A DNA stretch of 64,000 bases. It comes from Cruorifilaria tuberocauda. Its lineage: Eukaryota; Nematoda; Chromadorea; Rhabditida; Onchocercidae. Within the stretch, counting starts at the first letter, position 1. The number at the start of each line of letters is the position of its first letter. The stretch covers positions 124,001-188,000 of the forward strand of contig JABVXU010000063.1 in NCBI GenBank assembly GCA_013365365.1. Reading direction: 5' to 3'. Of the stretch, positions 42,764-57,303 are shown in pieces. The translations under genes and the position numbers were made by a program. Under the pieces are notes generated by a model. The model was given only the letters and a program-made list of their open reading frames with translations. It searched no databases and was not told the DNA's origin.

Positions 42764-45700
42764 TCATATTTCGAATTTGAATGCGGCACAAACATCATCA
42801 GTTCCACCACTGGATAACCTCAGCGTACAGCGCTCAACCGAGCAACGTAAACTAATACCCGCTTCGGCTATTTCATTCACCTGAAAAAAGAAAAAAGGTG
42901 TTATAAAATAAGTATGTACAAAAAAGCATTAGTTGATTAAAATCAAAAAACAATCTCGAACTGGTAAGATCAATGACAAATACAAGGATAGAAAAAAAAT
43001 GTATGAAGAACGCAATCGAAGATCAAAATATGGGAAGAAATATATAAGGCTGCTGTCTTTAGATGACTAAAAATCAAAGGCATATAGAAAACAGTACTCG
43101 AAAAAAAAAGGTATCTAAAATTACCAAAACACTTGGCTTCCATCTACAGCAAGTATCTCAGTTCCACTTGGTATATATTATAAATAAAATTGAGACATTT
43201 GTCCAAACGTTAGCCTAATCTGGTAGTTTATCGATAACCTTATCTCCCTGCTTGATATTCCCATACTTCCAATCCATTTCATCTATATATAGTTCACTTC
43301 GTCCCATTTTACCTACATTCTTCTGCATTATGCAATGTTGGATCGTTTAATTTACTTTTTCGTTGACATCGATGTCCTTCATAACGTTGAGGTGCTTGGA
43401 TCTTTAGATGAAGAAAAAAGAACTTTTCCAACTGTAGCATTATTTGCCATATTAAAAAAACAGAAACTTACTTTTTCATGGCTGTACAATGTTAGTTCAT
43501 CGCTATCGTGTGTCGGGAGCACATCAACCTCAAGTTCTGCAAACAAAGAATTATACAAAATAATAGCATAAAGAGAATAACAGAAAATTACTTGTTTTCT
43601 CTCATTATAATTTTCTAGATTTCTTTTTAGTCTGAAAAAACCATAAATTATTCACTAATTTCCTTCTAATTTTTGGCTTATGTTTCGTAACAAACGTATT
43701 TACGATTAAATACATCTGTATGCTTTACTATATTTGCGACTAAACTAACCTGGTTTATTCCAAGCTGCTTTACCAGCAATAAGACCGTCGATAAAATATG
43801 TTCGTATTGAATTCTTTCCACTCAATATGTAACGCCTAAAGAAGTATGAATATTACTCAACAAAAATAACAATGTTACCAGCAAGAGCATTCTTATATTT
43901 GAACAATATAACAGATTTTTAGTTATGCGAATCCGTGTCAGACTAATCTATAATATACCAACTCTAATAAAAATAATACACCAAACATTGGAGCAAAAAT
44001 ACAAAAATTTTACAACGTTTTCATGCTAATTACAAAATATACAAAAATGTCATTTTGCGAAAATATCTGCAGATAACAAATAACTGCTGCAAACCAAACC
44101 TCGATCGAATACTGGTTACGAATGCTTTTGCTGCTTCCTCATCTTTCAACATAGGATGCGCACCGTGATGTGGGACGAAAACAATATCAAAATAAAGTGG
44201 TTGGGATAGCTTGGGCTTAGTTTTTACACCATTAGCGATTGGTTTCGCACGTGATCGAGTTGTACTCGTCATCGGTGGAAGGTACATTTCTTCTGCGCGC
44301 TTTTCTTCATAGGCATTTTGATTCTAAATATAATACGCTGTCAGAATGATGAAAGGCAAAGATAACTCTCGAAATGAAGGGAGACTTCGATCGAGGAAAA
44401 CTCAAGCAAATCATTCCAATGGTGATCAGTAAAAGCTAGACATCTAACCAGTTCCATACAACAGTCCGAAATTTGGTTGGTTTCGCATAATTTTAACACA
44501 ATCTTAATATATTTAATGACTGTGTAGTTCCTCATAATCTTGTCAGATTAATGATTGTAAGTCTAAATGATTATGCTAAAAACAATTTTAAATTAGAGCA
44601 TACCGCAAGTGCATTAGCATTATCATTGATATCATGAATTATGCTGTTGACTTGTCCATCAAATACATCGTTGTTGGCAGCTGCCAATTGTTCCATATAA
44701 CTTGATGCAGCTGTTGCTGATTGGACATTACTGATTACTTGTGTCGTTAGACTTTGGATATGATGTTCTAGTTCAGATGTCGCTTTTCTTGCATTATCAA
44801 CCATTTCCGATGCTTCAGCTAGCGTGTCGATTACCTTATCTAGAGCTGGATCAGGCTAAAAATTGATCAGTTACGAAACATAACTTCCTGAAAGTTCACA
44901 GAATTCATTAAATGAATTTTGACTGCTACAAATGTAGTGATATGCTTGTCCAATGTGATATTGGATGATATCTGAGTCTAGAAAAATGAGGAGGCTAAAT
45001 ATAAAAAATTTCAGAGATTAAAGTTAGTAGTTTTTAAAATAGAAAGAGTCAATCCATTTAAAAACGTTGTTCAGATATTTCAGATAAAATTTTCAAATAA
45101 TTATTTCATGTAGTTAAGCTCTAATGAATATGACAAGTAGATATTTTAGATAGAAAACTAAATTAAATTAACAAATAGTTGAAATGTTTACCTTTGCAGT
45201 TTCCTCACGCAAAGTCTTCCTCTCAGTCTCGTCACATTTTTCGTCCTGCATGCGTCCCATTACTCCATTATTGAATTTATTTAGTGAAAGGGACGAGATT
45301 TCAAATTTATCATTATTCGCTGGTGACAACTAAAACATTGATTTTTTCCTTCATTTCTATAATTCTAATTATTTCTGCACTTCTAGCTTTGAGTAGTTTA
45401 CTACACTAATATATTAATTTATATTCCAATATCTTCATAATCTAACGAGAACAAATAATTTTTTTCAATTTCCAGTTCATGAACAAAGTTCGGAGACTCA
45501 AAGATTACTCAGAAACAAGAATAATCAATCAAAAAATTTTGGGATCACTTGTTATGTTTAGAAAACATCTAGCTTTTTCGTAAATTCCTTTAAAAATTCA
45601 AATAAATATATGTTCACAAAATATTACTTCCTCCAATGTCGAAGAGTCATCAACAATCCCGGTTACTAAGCCAGCCATGAATGGAGTAATACTGCCACTA

Positions 45701-48700
45701 AACAAATCTGTAAAAGCAAAGCTACTCTTAAAAAACGCAGCTAAAAGCAATATCAAAAGAAAAACAAAAAAGATAGGCGGGAAAATAGAAATGAAGCAAT
45801 CAAAAAAAAATGCAGAAATACCCTGTAAATTTTCCCCTTGCATAAACTCTTGATTGTGTGCTGCGGCTTTGCTAACACTTTGATCATTGTAATAGTTAGC
45901 TGTATCTTTTGAGGGGAATGTATCTGAAGAATCATGGATCATATCTGCCGATGCAATGGATGGTGCTGATGGCGTCATCGGTGTAGAATCAAGTAGTGGT
46001 GTTTCCTGTGATGGTAGCACTGAGTTACACAGATCGAATCCTTCTCCGGGCTTCCCCTGAATAATTCTAAAGTATATTTAAAAAACTATGTGGAATTTTA
46101 CATTCATTACAAAATAATATCGTTTTTTCGTACTGTTAAATTTGGTGAACTTACCATCCCTTTTTCCATAAAGTTCCCAAAATTCTTGTCTTCGTTCGAA
46201 AAATCCATACTAATTCTGCGTATTTTCATCGGTTCTTCAATGCTATCTAGCAAACCATTATCATCCGGAACTTGTGGATCAAATAAACTTTCAGGCGTTT
46301 GTGGACTTTTGGGAGATGTGGGAGTTTTACTTTCCACTTCAAAAGGGTGATCGGGATGTGATGGACTTGTTGGATTTTGTGGATTACTTAAAGATGGCAA
46401 ATCAATTGATGCTACTGAGTTTTGCAGTACCTTAATAGGTTGAGCGTTTGTCGAAACTGGGGCGTGAGCTTTTTCCTTAAAAAAAAAAAGTATTCACTGG
46501 ATGAAAAGAAAAAATATGGAAATTTTACGTCAACATTTTGATATAATAATAAAAAGCAAAAGATCTTTAAATATCAAAGAAAATTGATATGTTACATAAT
46601 CATAAGATTATTTTATGCATTTATTTAAAAATAGAACTATATACTTTATCTTTACTAGTTAAGTTATACGATTGAAATATACATGACAAAAAGGGCACAA
46701 TGAACTTACTTTCGGCACTGGAGGTTTAACTCCAGTTTTATTGGCTACCTTTCCTTTTCCTGTATCATTTTCTTTTGACTTGACTTCAGGAATAGTGTTC
46801 TTCTTTACATCACTTGGTCTCGATTTCCCTGGCTTACCTCCTCCTTTAGTTTCCAGAGCGTGAGATTTATTACTATTTACAGCAGAAGCCTTCGCTGGTT
46901 CTGTAACTGGTCTCCTCGAACTTGCAACAATTCGTGATGATGCAACTCCTGCCAATGACTGCCTGAAATATCTTATTTGGAAAACTTCGAATTAAATACA
47001 GCTCTTCAGAAAGATTTCTTCTTAAGGTAACTAAATTAAAACTTGTGATTAAAGAAAGCAAAGAGAACTGACCTAACCACCTTTTTCAGTGGCTCAACAG
47101 ATGCAGAAGGAGTTGTTTGCAACGGACGTGGTGAATTGGGGATATTTTTTGCTGTAACATTTCAAAGAGTGATTGAAGAAGAAAGGGACGAAATATCTCC
47201 AGTTATTCCGTAATCAGAAATAAAAATTTCATGAAGTCTCTCAAATCATGTTTTAATTCTTTTTTTAATTTTAGACCTTTTTTTCTTTTCGTGTGTTGCC
47301 ATGTTGTAAGACAAACTTTTCAGCATTAAAACATGTATAACAGAAAAATGTAATTTGGCATTACAACGTTTTTCATTGAGAGATTAATGACATCGCTCAA
47401 GGTTTTAATTGCCTCACAATCTTAAGAACTGTAACAAATATATACTAGGCGTAGGTTTTCGTATTATTTTTCCTGGACGAGCCGTAGACAGCTTCTCCTT
47501 CATTGCTTGCGCAAATTGTGGGTAACGTAAATATTCTTCGTTCTTCAACTTTTCGAGTGATGTATAAAGTTTCTCCAATGGACACGAGCCTTAAATAGAG
47601 ACAATAAGGAAAAATAAATCTTAAATATTTGAAAAAAAATTGAAACAGTGAAAAAGACTTACCAGTTTTTTTTACCTTATGTTATTTTTAAAATTTTTAA
47701 ATATTTTCAAATATTTTTTAAATAAATTTTTTAAATATTGCTTAAATTAATCAAAGATAATTTATTAAGAAAAATAAGAAATCTCTTATTCTTGGAAAAA
47801 ATAAAAACGAAGACTTCAAAGCTTTTCAAAATAAGCGCTTACCAGTGATAAGAATGCGTGACACAGGTAATGTGTGATCTGATGGATGCCAAACCAAAAG
47901 AAGTGCTAGTGATGTTAAGGCAGCAAATTTTTCGATATTTTCATCGGTTTTTAAAGCATGTATAAGCGAAGTCAAATCTTTCGAACCACGTTCTGGGTTT
48001 AGTACAAACATGCGTAGTGCACCCTCTCCTATTACCTGAAAAACTAATAATTTTCAGCTGTATGGATGTAAGAGTATCGAAGTAATTATTTGTATCTCAA
48101 CAAGTATATAAAATAGACCAAAAAAGAACTGCTGAACAGATTTAAAAAATTCTAATTTTACTGTAACCAAATACGATGAAACATCAAAAAATTATCCACA
48201 CTTTTATCACGGTTCATCATGAAATTTGATTAAAATTTTCCGACGATTTAATTCCACACTGGAGTTGGAAAAAAATTATGAAATACAGCAAATATCCCTG
48301 TATCCTAAAATAAAAAATTAAAACCACAAAATAGAATACGCAAAACAGGAACAAATATAAAAAGCAATGAAAGAAGTGGATTACGACTTATTTAAAAAAC
48401 TAACCTCATACAATGTTATTGCTTCTAGTTTTGGGCTAACAAAAGCTTCAATTGGTTTCAAACCCTCCGCACGTAGACCTTCATGCATTGCACGCAAAAC
48501 TTTTGAAGCTTCACTGTCTCCATCCGATACACTTGAAGGTGGCAAATTGCAAACCACAGAACCAAAATTTGGGTGACACTGAAATTAATAGGAATTACTC
48601 GTTTTATTTCCTATCCTCTATTCCTAACTTCTTCAGCAAAACTATGTTTATTTTAATCAGGATAAATACATCCATTTGATTGTGTTTCCTATATGTTTGT

Positions 48701-49834
48701 TTCCTGTTAGGGTATACTTGAATTGTTTACACTGGAAAATCAAACCTATCTTTTAAGACTATGCGAAGGCATCTATACTTTGCAGATTTACCATTTCTTC
48801 TCATATGATTTATTTCATATAATTTAACTGATTTTATCTTACCGTATTTTCAATAAAACCACAACTGTTATCAATATTTTGCAGATCTTGTAAAAATTAT
48901 CCGCAGTATCTCCGCCGCTGATTCATTTAAGCATAGTATTTTATATGTTCGAACAAGTTTGAACACGTATCTTTCAAAGGAAACAAAGAAAAGGTATTAA
49001 AATTGCTCTTTTCACCAAACAATTAAATTAAAAATCTGGAGGTTAAGCATACCTCTTGCAAACATTTTCGCATCAAAATTGCTGAGATTCCTTGTAAACA
49101 TTTTGGACTTATACGGGTAATCACTGCTGCCGATACTGTAGTAAAAACACAATTAATTTGATAATATATAAAATTTTTGTCTTCTCTTTTCTATAATCAA
49201 CCGTAGCAAATAAATCCAATGATTATTAGTAAACAAAATTGGAACAATTGGAACAAAACATTAACAATTTTTTTTACGCAAGAAAATCCAAGTATACAAA
49301 TAAAATCCATGGCAAATGGAAAACTGTGTTACTTAAGCACATTAATGGCTATACTTGGTCTGTTTATCTTTTCATTTATAGAAATAGCTGTAAAATAAAT
49401 AATTAGGAAAAGTAAGTAAACTGAATGATAGAAGAATACTTACTTTTATCATAATTACGAATTAGGTTCCAATATGGAACATCTATCTGATCACCTCCAT
49501 CAAAAAGTATCGAGAAACCATTAACTGAGAAGAATGCGGCATCCTCATTCCCACCGGAAAAAATATACATCAAGGGATGACGGGTTCGGATACTTCCGAC
49601 AGAATGACCCGCCGGCAACAGTTGCACCAAATCCACATCTGAGGAAGTTATATTTCAACAGGTTATACATATTTTCAATAATTTCCAAATTTTCGCAACA
49701 ACGTTCCATCTACTTCACTTCTAAAACTTGAAAATATTCCATAGTTTCTATCATAAGACAGCACCAGTATCAATTTCTATAGAACTTGAACTATCATCAT
49801 TTTATATATAAATTAATCATTTACCTTGAATCAT
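42764..49834 (-). CDS. maph-1: MAP1/Futsch-family microtubule-associated protein
   Basis: Seventeen exons in transcript order: 49834-49825, 49638-49444, 49135-49053, 48578-48405, 48035-47843, 47589-47446, 47151-47073, 46962-46710, 46475-46155, 46056-45822, 45707-45628, 45329-45192, 44855-44604, 44323-44100, 43835-43750, 43536-43472 and 42880-42764; 882 residues. Residues 1-266 match the metallo-beta-lactamase-like core of MAP1 heavy chains (FSGGNEDAAFFSVNGFSILFDGG; LRMFVLNPERGSKDLTS; LLVWHPSDHTLPVSRILI; LEKLKNEEYLRYPQFA). A low-complexity Ser/Pro/Lys-rich linker follows, then a helical segment (exon 44855-44604). The C-terminus from about 740 matches the MAP1 light chain (PLYFDIVFVPHHGAHPM; RYILSGKNSIRTYFIDGLIAGKAAW; VDVLPTHDSDELTLY; ending CAAFKFEI). 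MAP1 proteins bind and stabilise microtubules in axons, cilia and dendrites. It is far shorter than vertebrate MAP1B and starts almost at the core domain. The start (MIQDVDLVQ) follows an AG at 49847-49848; a competing upstream exon at 49948-49879 is also phase-compatible, so the N-terminus is less certain. Confidence 0.9.
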
Positions 49835-49878
49835 TTGACTTCTTTGCTAATATCAATGATAAATATTAGCGATATTAC

Positions 49879-49948
49879 CGTCTCTTCTATTACTATTAAT
49901 AATTAATATTATACTGTTCTTGCTGTCCTTTCGTCTTCCGAAAACGAC
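49879..49948 (-). other. candidate alternative 5' exon of the MAP1 gene
   Basis: Flanked by a good acceptor (gatttcag) and a gtaata donor, open in one frame (VVFGRRKDSKNSIILI...) and ending in phase 1, which fits exon 49638-49444. It contains no in-frame ATG, so it would need further upstream coding sequence; it may instead be untranslated or accidental. Confidence 0.3.
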
Positions 49949-52900
49949 CTGAAATCATAATTAATAATAAAAATGATCAAGAAAAGAAAGACAAACTTCA
50001 AAGTGTCATTGGACATAATATGAAACGTGAAAGGTGAAGCGAAATTCAGCTTATTCTCGTATAGAAAGCTTATCAAGAATTAAGACTGAATCTCATTGGA
50101 ATTTCACAACTGAAACACTCCTTTAACCCTCTTCTCTTGGCTCAAACCATCTACCCCCACGAACCAGCCAAGCAATGGACCGAAAGTCGATTAGTGAAAA
50201 AGTTTGATCCCATAATTTTTATATCATTAACGTAGCAGAGAAAGATAGTAAAGTATCTTTCAAAAGAGACATATTGAAAATACCCCAATTTATTAATATT
50301 TCGTCAATCGAATTAATTTCAAGAAATATTAAGTCAATAATGGCTCAAACTTTTATTTAACAAATTTAACAAATGAGAGATTTCTTTTCCTTGAATAAAT
50401 TAAAACTGAAAATGATAAAGGTAAGTATGATTGATCGATTCGTCTCTGCAAATTATCGATCCATCGTTTAAGTCATTTCAGTACGAGTCTTCTTAACCTA
50501 TCTGTCTCTTTTTCAGTCTACAGCATTCAATTTTCGATCTAATTAGATATTTCCTACCAATTCTAATTTGTTTTTTAGTTAACAAGAAGCTAATAGTTAC
50601 TCATTATACGAATTTGGCATTTATTTCAATAGAAGAAATCACTGATTCGAAATTTCATGTTAACCTTCAATTTCCAGATACAATAAGATCTTCGATCATA
50701 AGGAAAATACATTAACGGCAAGTATAAGTGACCTGATATGACCCCAAAAGGATAGGATTTCCCTTCAATATAAAAGTTCAATTGTCTCCCAATAAAAAGT
50801 AAATACGATATGATTATATGTGAAATGTGAGAAAGAAAATTCTTCGCGTCATAAAATTCAAAAAATTATTGGAATGCGATCATTGGGCAGAATGTGTCTA
50901 TCATTTTTTTTTACCTTAGCGCATCTGGCGGCTTTGATACTGTCAACTAAAAAAACGATTACACATTTTTCGGTTACGGTAGCTTACAGTTCCAGTGGTT
51001 TTTCTTATATCATTCTATTTCAATTAAACACATAACAGAATGTCTATTTAACTATTTACTAAATTTTCTATGTGAAATAGAGAAGTTAAAAGCTACAGTT
51101 ACTTATAGAAAAATAAAAAAGAAGAAACGAACGAAACATTTGTGCCTTTAAGAGTAATTTTATAGTTAATTATTGAATCAGATATTTTAACGATTTAATT
51201 TTTTGTAATTTATATGAAAATATAAAACTGATAACTGCAACATTTTGAAAAACTTACCAATTTTTAACTTCATATACACTTAATGCCCCATAGGTTTATA
51301 TTTCTTATTTGTAAAAAGCTAAGTAAATAAATATTTAGGTAAAATAGCAATGCAATAGTCAGTGAAACTTACAAAGTATTACCAATGATTTTCAACAATT
51401 GTTTCAATCCTCCAAATCTTCACCCCAATTTGCTAACATTGAAAAATCATATTTGTATAACTTTTTGGTGACAAACTGTATGCGTAATCTCTTCGGTACA
51501 CAAGGTAATTGCAAATTTGCAATTGGCTTCTGGGAAATTCAATTCCAATATTTACATTAGTCAGCTCAACAATTTCAAGAATCTAAATGGTATTACAAAT
51601 TCTTCCATTCATTCTTGGATAATTGTTGTAAGTGAAGATTTCAAAGAAAATAAAAGAATTTATATTTCAGTTTAACCGATATTTTAGCGCAACAAGATAT
51701 TATCATTTTGGAATAAATTTGAAAATTCTTTTTTTTGGCAAAATTTACCGAGTAAAAAAAGCCTAAGATTAGCAGGCAGATAGAAATAGCCTAAATCAAG
51801 GGTATTTATTAAGCTAAGTTTATTTTATTTAGAGATTAATTCAGTTATTAATTTATAGAACATAGCTTTGAGAATGAAAAAAAAATGGACTTTTTTATCA
51901 ATGAATTCAATTTGAAAATAAATCTATGATTTTTGATATTTTAAAAGATTTTCGATATTTCAAAAAAATGATTTCAAAATTGTTTTCAAAAATCTTAACT
52001 TCCTGTGAATAAAAATACTTTGGACAGCGAAAAAAAAAAGTTTTTTTTCATTTGAAGAAAGACGAAGAATGAAGAAAAAATTATTTACTTCTGAGAGAAA
52101 ATGTATACTTTCGAGCAATATGACATCAATGGAATTTGCGAATAAAGTGAAGAAATCCATCGAAGTTTCTTTCTTTTTTTTGTAAGAATAAAAAAAATTA
52201 AATTTCTTTTAGAATAAGTAAATGAATTTTGAGTTAAATATATTTTGTGTAATTTAAATACTATGATATAATTGTATATAATTACTCGATTACTATCCAC
52301 TTTTAGTGCTTAGTTTTCGGTAAAAGATTTCAGATATAAGCAGTGATTTCAAATCATATCTAATTTTTTCATGCTTTTTAATAAAGTAAATGTGAGGAGG
52401 AAATTTACCAAAAGGAAATGAACAAAATAGTTAAATAAAATAATGATCCATCTTATATGTTACTGATTATTATGATAAATTTTGTGTTTGAATCCTAGTT
52501 TAGCTCAATTCTGGTGCCGTATCTCTTATTCATGTGTAAAGTTTCGCTCTTACTATTCATAATCAATGATATTGATAACATTTATAGCTATCAGTACCAG
52601 AAAGATCGCTAAAATAATCCGATTAAAATGGCAGTTAACAATTCAAAATGAATTACGAAATGATAACAATGTCACAATGGTGACAACATAACCATTCTGT
52701 ATGAGAGTGATCCCTCTGATAACGAAAAATCATAAATTAACAGTGAAGCTAAAATCTTTACGCTTACTTTCCAGTCATTACTTTTCTATCACTTTATTGC
52801 CTGAATCTCTAAAGAGATCATAAATTCAATAATTTTCTACTGTTATATTTCAAATCATTACAAAATTTGAATAGTACGATAATTAATATCTCTTCTAATG

Positions 52901-53855
52901 AAAAGATTACAATTTAGAAAAACATTTTTTATAGAATAAGAAAATTTTTAAAAACAAATATTCCTAGGAATAGGTTAATTAATTAATTGGCCATAAAGTC
53001 CAAACAAACACATATACAACTCTGTTACTTCATTATATTTCTCCAATAATAATATTGGTTTATATGTACTACAGTCACTCAATTTTGCTATTGAAAATTA
53101 ATGCGACCAAAATGCTCTCGATAAGTTATACAAATAGAATTTTGCTAATCTCAGTAAGCTAGCTCAAAGCTTGGTCACGGAAAGTTTCTTAAGAAAATAT
53201 TTCATTGAAGAGTTCAAACAAAAAATGAAATCATGATGGATAAGAAAATCAAACTTTTAATCACTCTCAACCACGTGACGAAACCTAATCACCTGTTATC
53301 ACATCTGCACTTATTGCTCCATTCTGTTATCACTATACTTTTTTTTTGATCATGAAACATTTTAGGAAATTGTTCCACTCAAGCTAACTGATAATCTAAG
53401 ATCTAATTGTTTCACATCACATTTATTAAGAAATTCCAATTGCTGACTTGACAGATCAATGATCTATTTATATATAATGTTGGGGTAGGATATGATGATC
53501 AATGATTCTTCATTGATTGATTACTCGTACCGAATGCCGATCTCTGTCTTCTTAAGACGTTTTTCACGTTTTCGCAGCTGTTTTTCTTTTTTACGAATTC
53601 AACAATTAGTGAGAAATTTGCTAACGGAAAAATTACAATGTTAACATTAAAGTAATATATAAACGCTTGTTTAAAAAGGATTTAATCTATGAATGAAATC
53701 ATTTACCTCCCAAAAGTTATCTCAGGTTTTCATCCATTTATCATCAAATTATTTTTTCTTAATGATAACGTTGAAATTTTGATGTAACGCAAGTAAATGA
53801 AAGTATCATGAATTCATTCTGTAAATTTATTGTAATATTGCAAAAACATTTCATT
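49949..53855. other. gene-poor AT-rich region, part 1
   Basis: Upstream of the MAP1 gene on the minus strand, so it probably contains its promoter. No exon, RNA gene or mobile-element protein was recognised. Frames such as 50820-51035 and 51960-52160 have no supporting signals. Confidence 0.45.
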
Positions 53856-53956
53856 AATTGGTACAATAATCTTATCATTGATATCTTATCATTATCAAAA
53901 AAGAATTGGTACAATAATCTTATCATTGATATCTTATCATTATCAAAAAAGAATTG
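53856..53956 (+). repeat. 48-bp tandem duplication, two exact copies
   Basis: The unit starting aattggtacaataatctt occurs at 53856-53903 and again at 53904-53951, followed by a further five bases (aattg) of a third copy. The copies look identical, so the duplication is recent or the region is under length polymorphism. Because 48 is divisible by three, a chance open frame here shows a 16-residue repeat; I do not regard it as coding. Confidence 0.8.
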
Positions 53957-56900
53957 CTTGAATTGCTATTTGAAAGTATTATGTAATACATTTCTAAGAT
54001 GAGAAAAAACAATTTAAACTTATATTAATGAAATGTTATGGGAAAAAGAATTTCCAGTTAGCTTACAAATGCTTAAAGCTATTTTTCACTTGCAAAAAAA
54101 GGACAGAACTGTTCAAAATATATTTTTTCGCATTTTTTTTTAAAACTTCAAGTTATTTCACCATGTCTTCTCGAAAAGAAAAAACTATTCAGTTTAATGC
54201 ATTGTATTTCATTTACTATTTAATTTAGCTTAAAATTAGAAAGCTAATAGCAGATTTACTTATCCTTATGTTACACATTTAATCGATAATTCTTATTGCT
54301 AAAATTACGCTAATAACTGAAATACGAAAAGCTTCTATACGTTTTAGCAATAGTATTCATTCATATATATTACAGAAAAAAAAGTGAATTGAATAATGAA
54401 TTATTTTCTAAAAAGTAAATTGATAAATGCATGGGAGTAAGTAAAATTTTAATTCTGGATATCTTTTTGAATATTTTAGACATAAAACATTGAAATGGAA
54501 AGGTACAAAACCTAGAAAAGGTCAGATAATAACACACTGTTCTAAAGTATCCGTTCAGCACTGAGTAATATTTTCTAAAACTTCCAATAACTTTCATTCA
54601 TAATATTTAATAAGCATGTTGGTGTAATTTCTCAAAAAATAATCATTCTGACATTGCTTTTTTAAATTAAATTTAAACTGTAACATAAATTTAATTATTA
54701 GAAAAATTTATTTCAGTACCAATGAGAAAAACATTGAAAAAAATGAAAGCTTATATTCTACATCTTTGTAGTAAATTGATAATTATATATTGAATTTAAA
54801 ATTAATTCATTTACCATTCATTCGAATTTTCGTCGGCTGAAACTTGAAGAATAAATGATATCATGAATTATTTCATTGTACATGCAAAATTTAGAAATTT
54901 AAAATTAAAATTTTGAATTATAAAAAAACGAAATGTATGAATCCATTCTACTCATTCTCTCTCTCTTCTCCTCTCTCTACTACATCTATAGAAGATAAAA
55001 TTTCAATTTTCAACAAAACAAAAAAAGCTACTCCACACTTTTCCGATATCACTAAATTAATTGAAATTATATGGAAGAATTTTTATCACTTAACAGTGAT
55101 ATGAAATATTCTGAAAGAAGCTCATAGTCTATATAGATATCATCAAAAATATCAAATATCACTGTCTGTAAAGAGTTTTTCCATTCAACTTTCCACTGTG
55201 TCTATATTTCTGTTATATTCCTTTATGATAACTGATATCTGATTTGATAAGCACATCTACATATCACTGATTATAAACGAAAAATTCGAGAGATGTATAT
55301 ATACACAGATGGTTTGTAATCTGAGAAGAGTACTTAAGCAGTAATTAAACTGAGAAAAGGGATTAACAGAAAGGCATATCATTATCAGTAAACGTTTAGC
55401 TTCTCATTTCCGGAACCGAAAAAAACCAATATAATTGCATATGCAAATGAATGAAGATGTGCAAATGTTAGATCAAGCAGATGGCAATTTGCTTGAGAAA
55501 TAATTAGCAAATAAATAAATGAGAGAAATGAATGGAATGCTTATTTGAGATCAAGGATTGGTGCAGAAATTCTATAAAATATAAACTAAACTAATTTACT
55601 CTAACTTCACTACCAACATTTAGTGATTAATCTGTAAAAGTTTCGAGAAAGAGAAAGATAAAAAAGATTTGAATGTCAAGTGTGGTTAACAGCATGAATG
55701 AGTCAGTTAATTAATTGGATGAAACTGATTCATAAATTCTCGAAAAACTTCCAAAATGTCTCTAAACAATAGTTTAAAATGAACGAAGTTAAAATAAAGA
55801 TTAATCACTAATAAATTTCATTTCTTACTATTTATTGCTATCATTACATTATTATAGATATCATAATTATTATCATCATTATTACTACTTTAGACACCAA
55901 ACTTACTTATTTCCTTTAGCAACTTTTTACTGAATTATCCAACTTGGAAAAATGGTAAATATTTCTAAAGGACTATTTTCAATATCTAATACTATGGTTG
56001 TTATAGGAAATCATTAACTATCGTTGTTATCGATAACAAAAATTGTTTGTTAATTAATCACAATTACAGTTATTTCATCAAAATCACATTTGAATTATTT
56101 GTTGAATAACATTCCTCATCAAGCCTTGATTATGAATGGTATTAAATATCCGGTTTGATTAATTTCAATATATGGAACCGGTAAGTTTAATTAGGATAAT
56201 CTTTGTTATTTATCACGGAAAATCACTGCAATTTCATAAAATTCGTGCATAATAATTGTAGCTCGAATAAAAATTGTGGGATTTAAAAAAGTTACTTTTC
56301 AAATTGAACTAATTTTTTTTTAATTCTAATTTAATCTTTTACTTAAAAACTGGAAAATATATGAAGGAATGAATGTTAACAAACCCTAACATACAAATTA
56401 ATTTTTCTTTAAATAATGGAATTAAGCTTAACTCGAGTGATAGGAATTTCATGAATTAATGAAATTTGTAGTAGAAAATTCAATTTTAATATTTTCATCT
56501 CCTGCTTGTTTTCGAAACTTTCTGATTGTACTTGGATTATCACTAATACCCATGGTATGATATCTGAATATAAACAAATACAATTCAATTTGATTAATTC
56601 ACTAATATTTACAAATAAAACAAGAATTGAATGCTTCAGAATATCATTTTCAATTTTAATGCATAAATGTTATCAGGAAAACAAAAATTCTAAAATGAAT
56701 TTGAGGAAGAATTGCAGGCTTACAGTTTTTTAATTTTTAACTGAAGATAAGCTGATAACAAATGTGCTAATGATAAAGGATGCAGATAAAAAAACACATT
56801 TAAACGGATTTCCACAATTCCACTGACCAAATTTCAAAAATCTAACTTAGATGTGAATCCTAAAATTCACTATGATACTGATAAAAGCTAATAATTTATT

Positions 56901-57233
56901 AAATTTCTCACCATTTAACTGATATATCCGAAAATTAAATCCTTCTGATAAGATAGTTTTTATCATCAGTTGTTCATACGATTAAAAAAAATTCAAATTC
57001 ATACATTAGCATAGAGTGATAAGTATTATCAATATGCAAATGCATGATATGATATCTAAATCGTATCTGATATTATCTGTGAAATGAATTTCTAAATTTA
57101 AGAAAAGAAATTTGTGGTTTTGGTAAGAGAGAATCGAAAATTAAACGATTGCGATGATTGTATGAAAACAAATGAAAAGAGAGAATTTAGTTCTATCGAT
57201 GAATGGCTAGAAGTATTATTGATGGAAAGTACG
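53957..57233. other. gene-poor AT-rich region, part 2
   Basis: No gene, RNA or transposon signature was recognised. Short pyrimidine-rich stretches occur near 54950-54980. Confidence 0.45.
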
Positions 57234-57303
57234 AGGGAAAATGAAAGAGAGAGAGGGAGAGAGAGAGAGAAGGTTGTCTCTCTCTCTTTCTCTCTCTCTC
57301 TTT
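57234..57303. repeat. (GA)n followed by (TC)n simple repeat, self-complementary
   Basis: A GAGAGA-rich purine tract runs to about 57272 and, after ggttg, a TCTCTC-rich pyrimidine tract runs to about 57303. Together they form an imperfect inverted repeat that could fold back on itself. Confidence 0.75.
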
